From positions 434,001 to 498,000 of the forward strand of contig NZ_FOWZ01000002.1 of assembly GCF_900115585.1 (NCBI RefSeq): a stretch of DNA of 64,000 nucleotides. The letters are read 5' to 3'. The position numbers and the translations under genes were made by a program. This document shows, in pieces, positions 63,726 through 64,000 of the stretch. The notes below the pieces were generated by a model that searched no databases, was not told where the DNA came from, and saw only the letters and a program-made list of their open reading frames with translations. This DNA is from Qipengyuania nanhaisediminis. GTDB lineage: Bacteria > Pseudomonadota > Alphaproteobacteria > Sphingomonadales > Sphingomonadaceae. How positions within the stretch are numbered: the stretch's first letter is position 1; the number at the start of each line of letters is the position of its first letter.

Positions 63726-64000
63726 TCAAGAATCGTCGGCGTCGTCGTCGTCGCCCTTGGACTTGGTTTCGACGCCGAGGTCGTCGTCGCCGCCCAGATC
63801 GACTTCATTGTCGGGCGAATCGTCGTCTTCGTCGATGTCGATATCCAGATCGTCATCGTCGTCACCGCCCAGATCGCTGTCGGCTTCGCCCTTCTTGTCC
63901 TTCTTCTCTTCCTCGGCGAGGATCGGCTGCTTGGACTTGAGAACGGGTTCGGGGGTCCATTCTTCACCGCATTCGATGCAGGTGACCGGATCTTCCTTGT
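63726..64000 (-). CDS. TIGR02300 family protein (FYDLN acid domain), 5' part outside window
   Basis: The visible 91 residues read KEDPVTCIECGEEWTPEPVL, then the segment beginning KSKQPILAEEEKKDKKGEAD, then an Asp-rich tail ending DDDDADDS. The Cys-x2-Cys knuckle followed by an aspartate-rich tail is characteristic of TIGR02300, a conserved alphaproteobacterial protein of unknown role (transcription or ribosome-linked by its charge, which is speculation). The start is beyond 64000. tRNA-Ala lies downstream. Confidence 0.85.
   Translation of the reverse strand, partial: KEDPVTCIECGEEWTPEPVLKSKQPILAEEEKKDKKGEADSDLGGDDDDDLDIDIDEDDDSPDNEVDLGGDDDLGVETKSKGDDDDADDS

Noticed and set aside
63722..63967. 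81-residue Ser/Thr-rich minus-strand frame
   Set aside because: Off-frame reading of the Asp-rich TIGR02300 coding sequence.

Overview
The window is a chromosomal segment of a GC-rich alphaproteobacterium. Gene families and their order point to the Sphingomonadales, most likely Erythrobacteraceae (Erythrobacter/Qipengyuania-like). The support is a subclass B3 metallo-beta-lactamase of a type known from Erythrobacter, ligA, recN and bamD close together, a TIGR02300 protein, ribosomal proteins with long acidic tails, and dense ATGA/GTGA gene overlaps. The genus is an inference; no 16S gene is present. Nearly all of the window is ordinary housekeeping chromosome. I see no prophage, integrase, transposase, CRISPR array or replication origin.

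Layout. 0-4.3 kb: end of an SDR dehydrogenase, B3 metallo-beta-lactamase, prmA, a DUF2459 protein, and a convergent class A beta-lactamase-like serine hydrolase. 4.4-13.3 kb: ligA, a DUF2165 membrane protein, two lipoproteins sharing an apparently undescribed four-cysteine domain, recN, nhaA, a 57-residue DUF465 gene and bamD. 13.4-16.9 kb: complete proline biosynthesis (proB divergent from proC-proA), in which proC lacks a normal start codon. 17-21 kb: a terminase-small-subunit-like gene and then a lower-GC islet with an HNH nuclease carrying a PUA-like domain, a HEPN/LprI-like protein, a small acidic protein and a divergent SHIIP-motif protein. This islet is the best candidate in the window for an uncharacterised (defence-like) system. 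21-27.4 kb: lepA and two paralogous PAS-GGDEF-EAL-PilZ proteins, one with a degraded EAL domain. 27.6-37 kb: FprA-type reductase, then a five-gene run (PHA synthase, PHA depolymerase-like hydrolase, UMF1-type MFS protein, D-aminoacylase-like amidohydrolase, MDR dehydrogenase) facing a DUF2855 gene. 37-43.3 kb: dnaN, fabG-fabD, an LD-carboxypeptidase divergent from an Mpl/MurC-type ligase (peptidoglycan recycling), and a DUF808 membrane protein.

43.5-48.1 kb: rpsF-rpsR-rplI, AMP nucleosidase, a Rid-family protein and the rimK-rimB pair, whose expected target S6 is encoded 3 kb away. 48.1-57.4 kb: a frameshifted beta-propeller lipoprotein, an M2 (ACE-like) peptidase lipoprotein, small enzymes, asd and a DPP-IV-type S9 peptidase. 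The 414 bases between that peptidase and rplS hold three tandem 45-bp hairpin repeats plus the rplS terminator. 57.8-63.2 kb: the ffh-rpsP-rimM-trmD-rplS block on the minus strand, split between rimM and trmD by a nitrilase and two small membrane proteins. The right edge has tRNA-Ala(GGC) and the 3' part of a TIGR02300 gene.

All domain assignments come from reading motifs in the translations; no database search was run.
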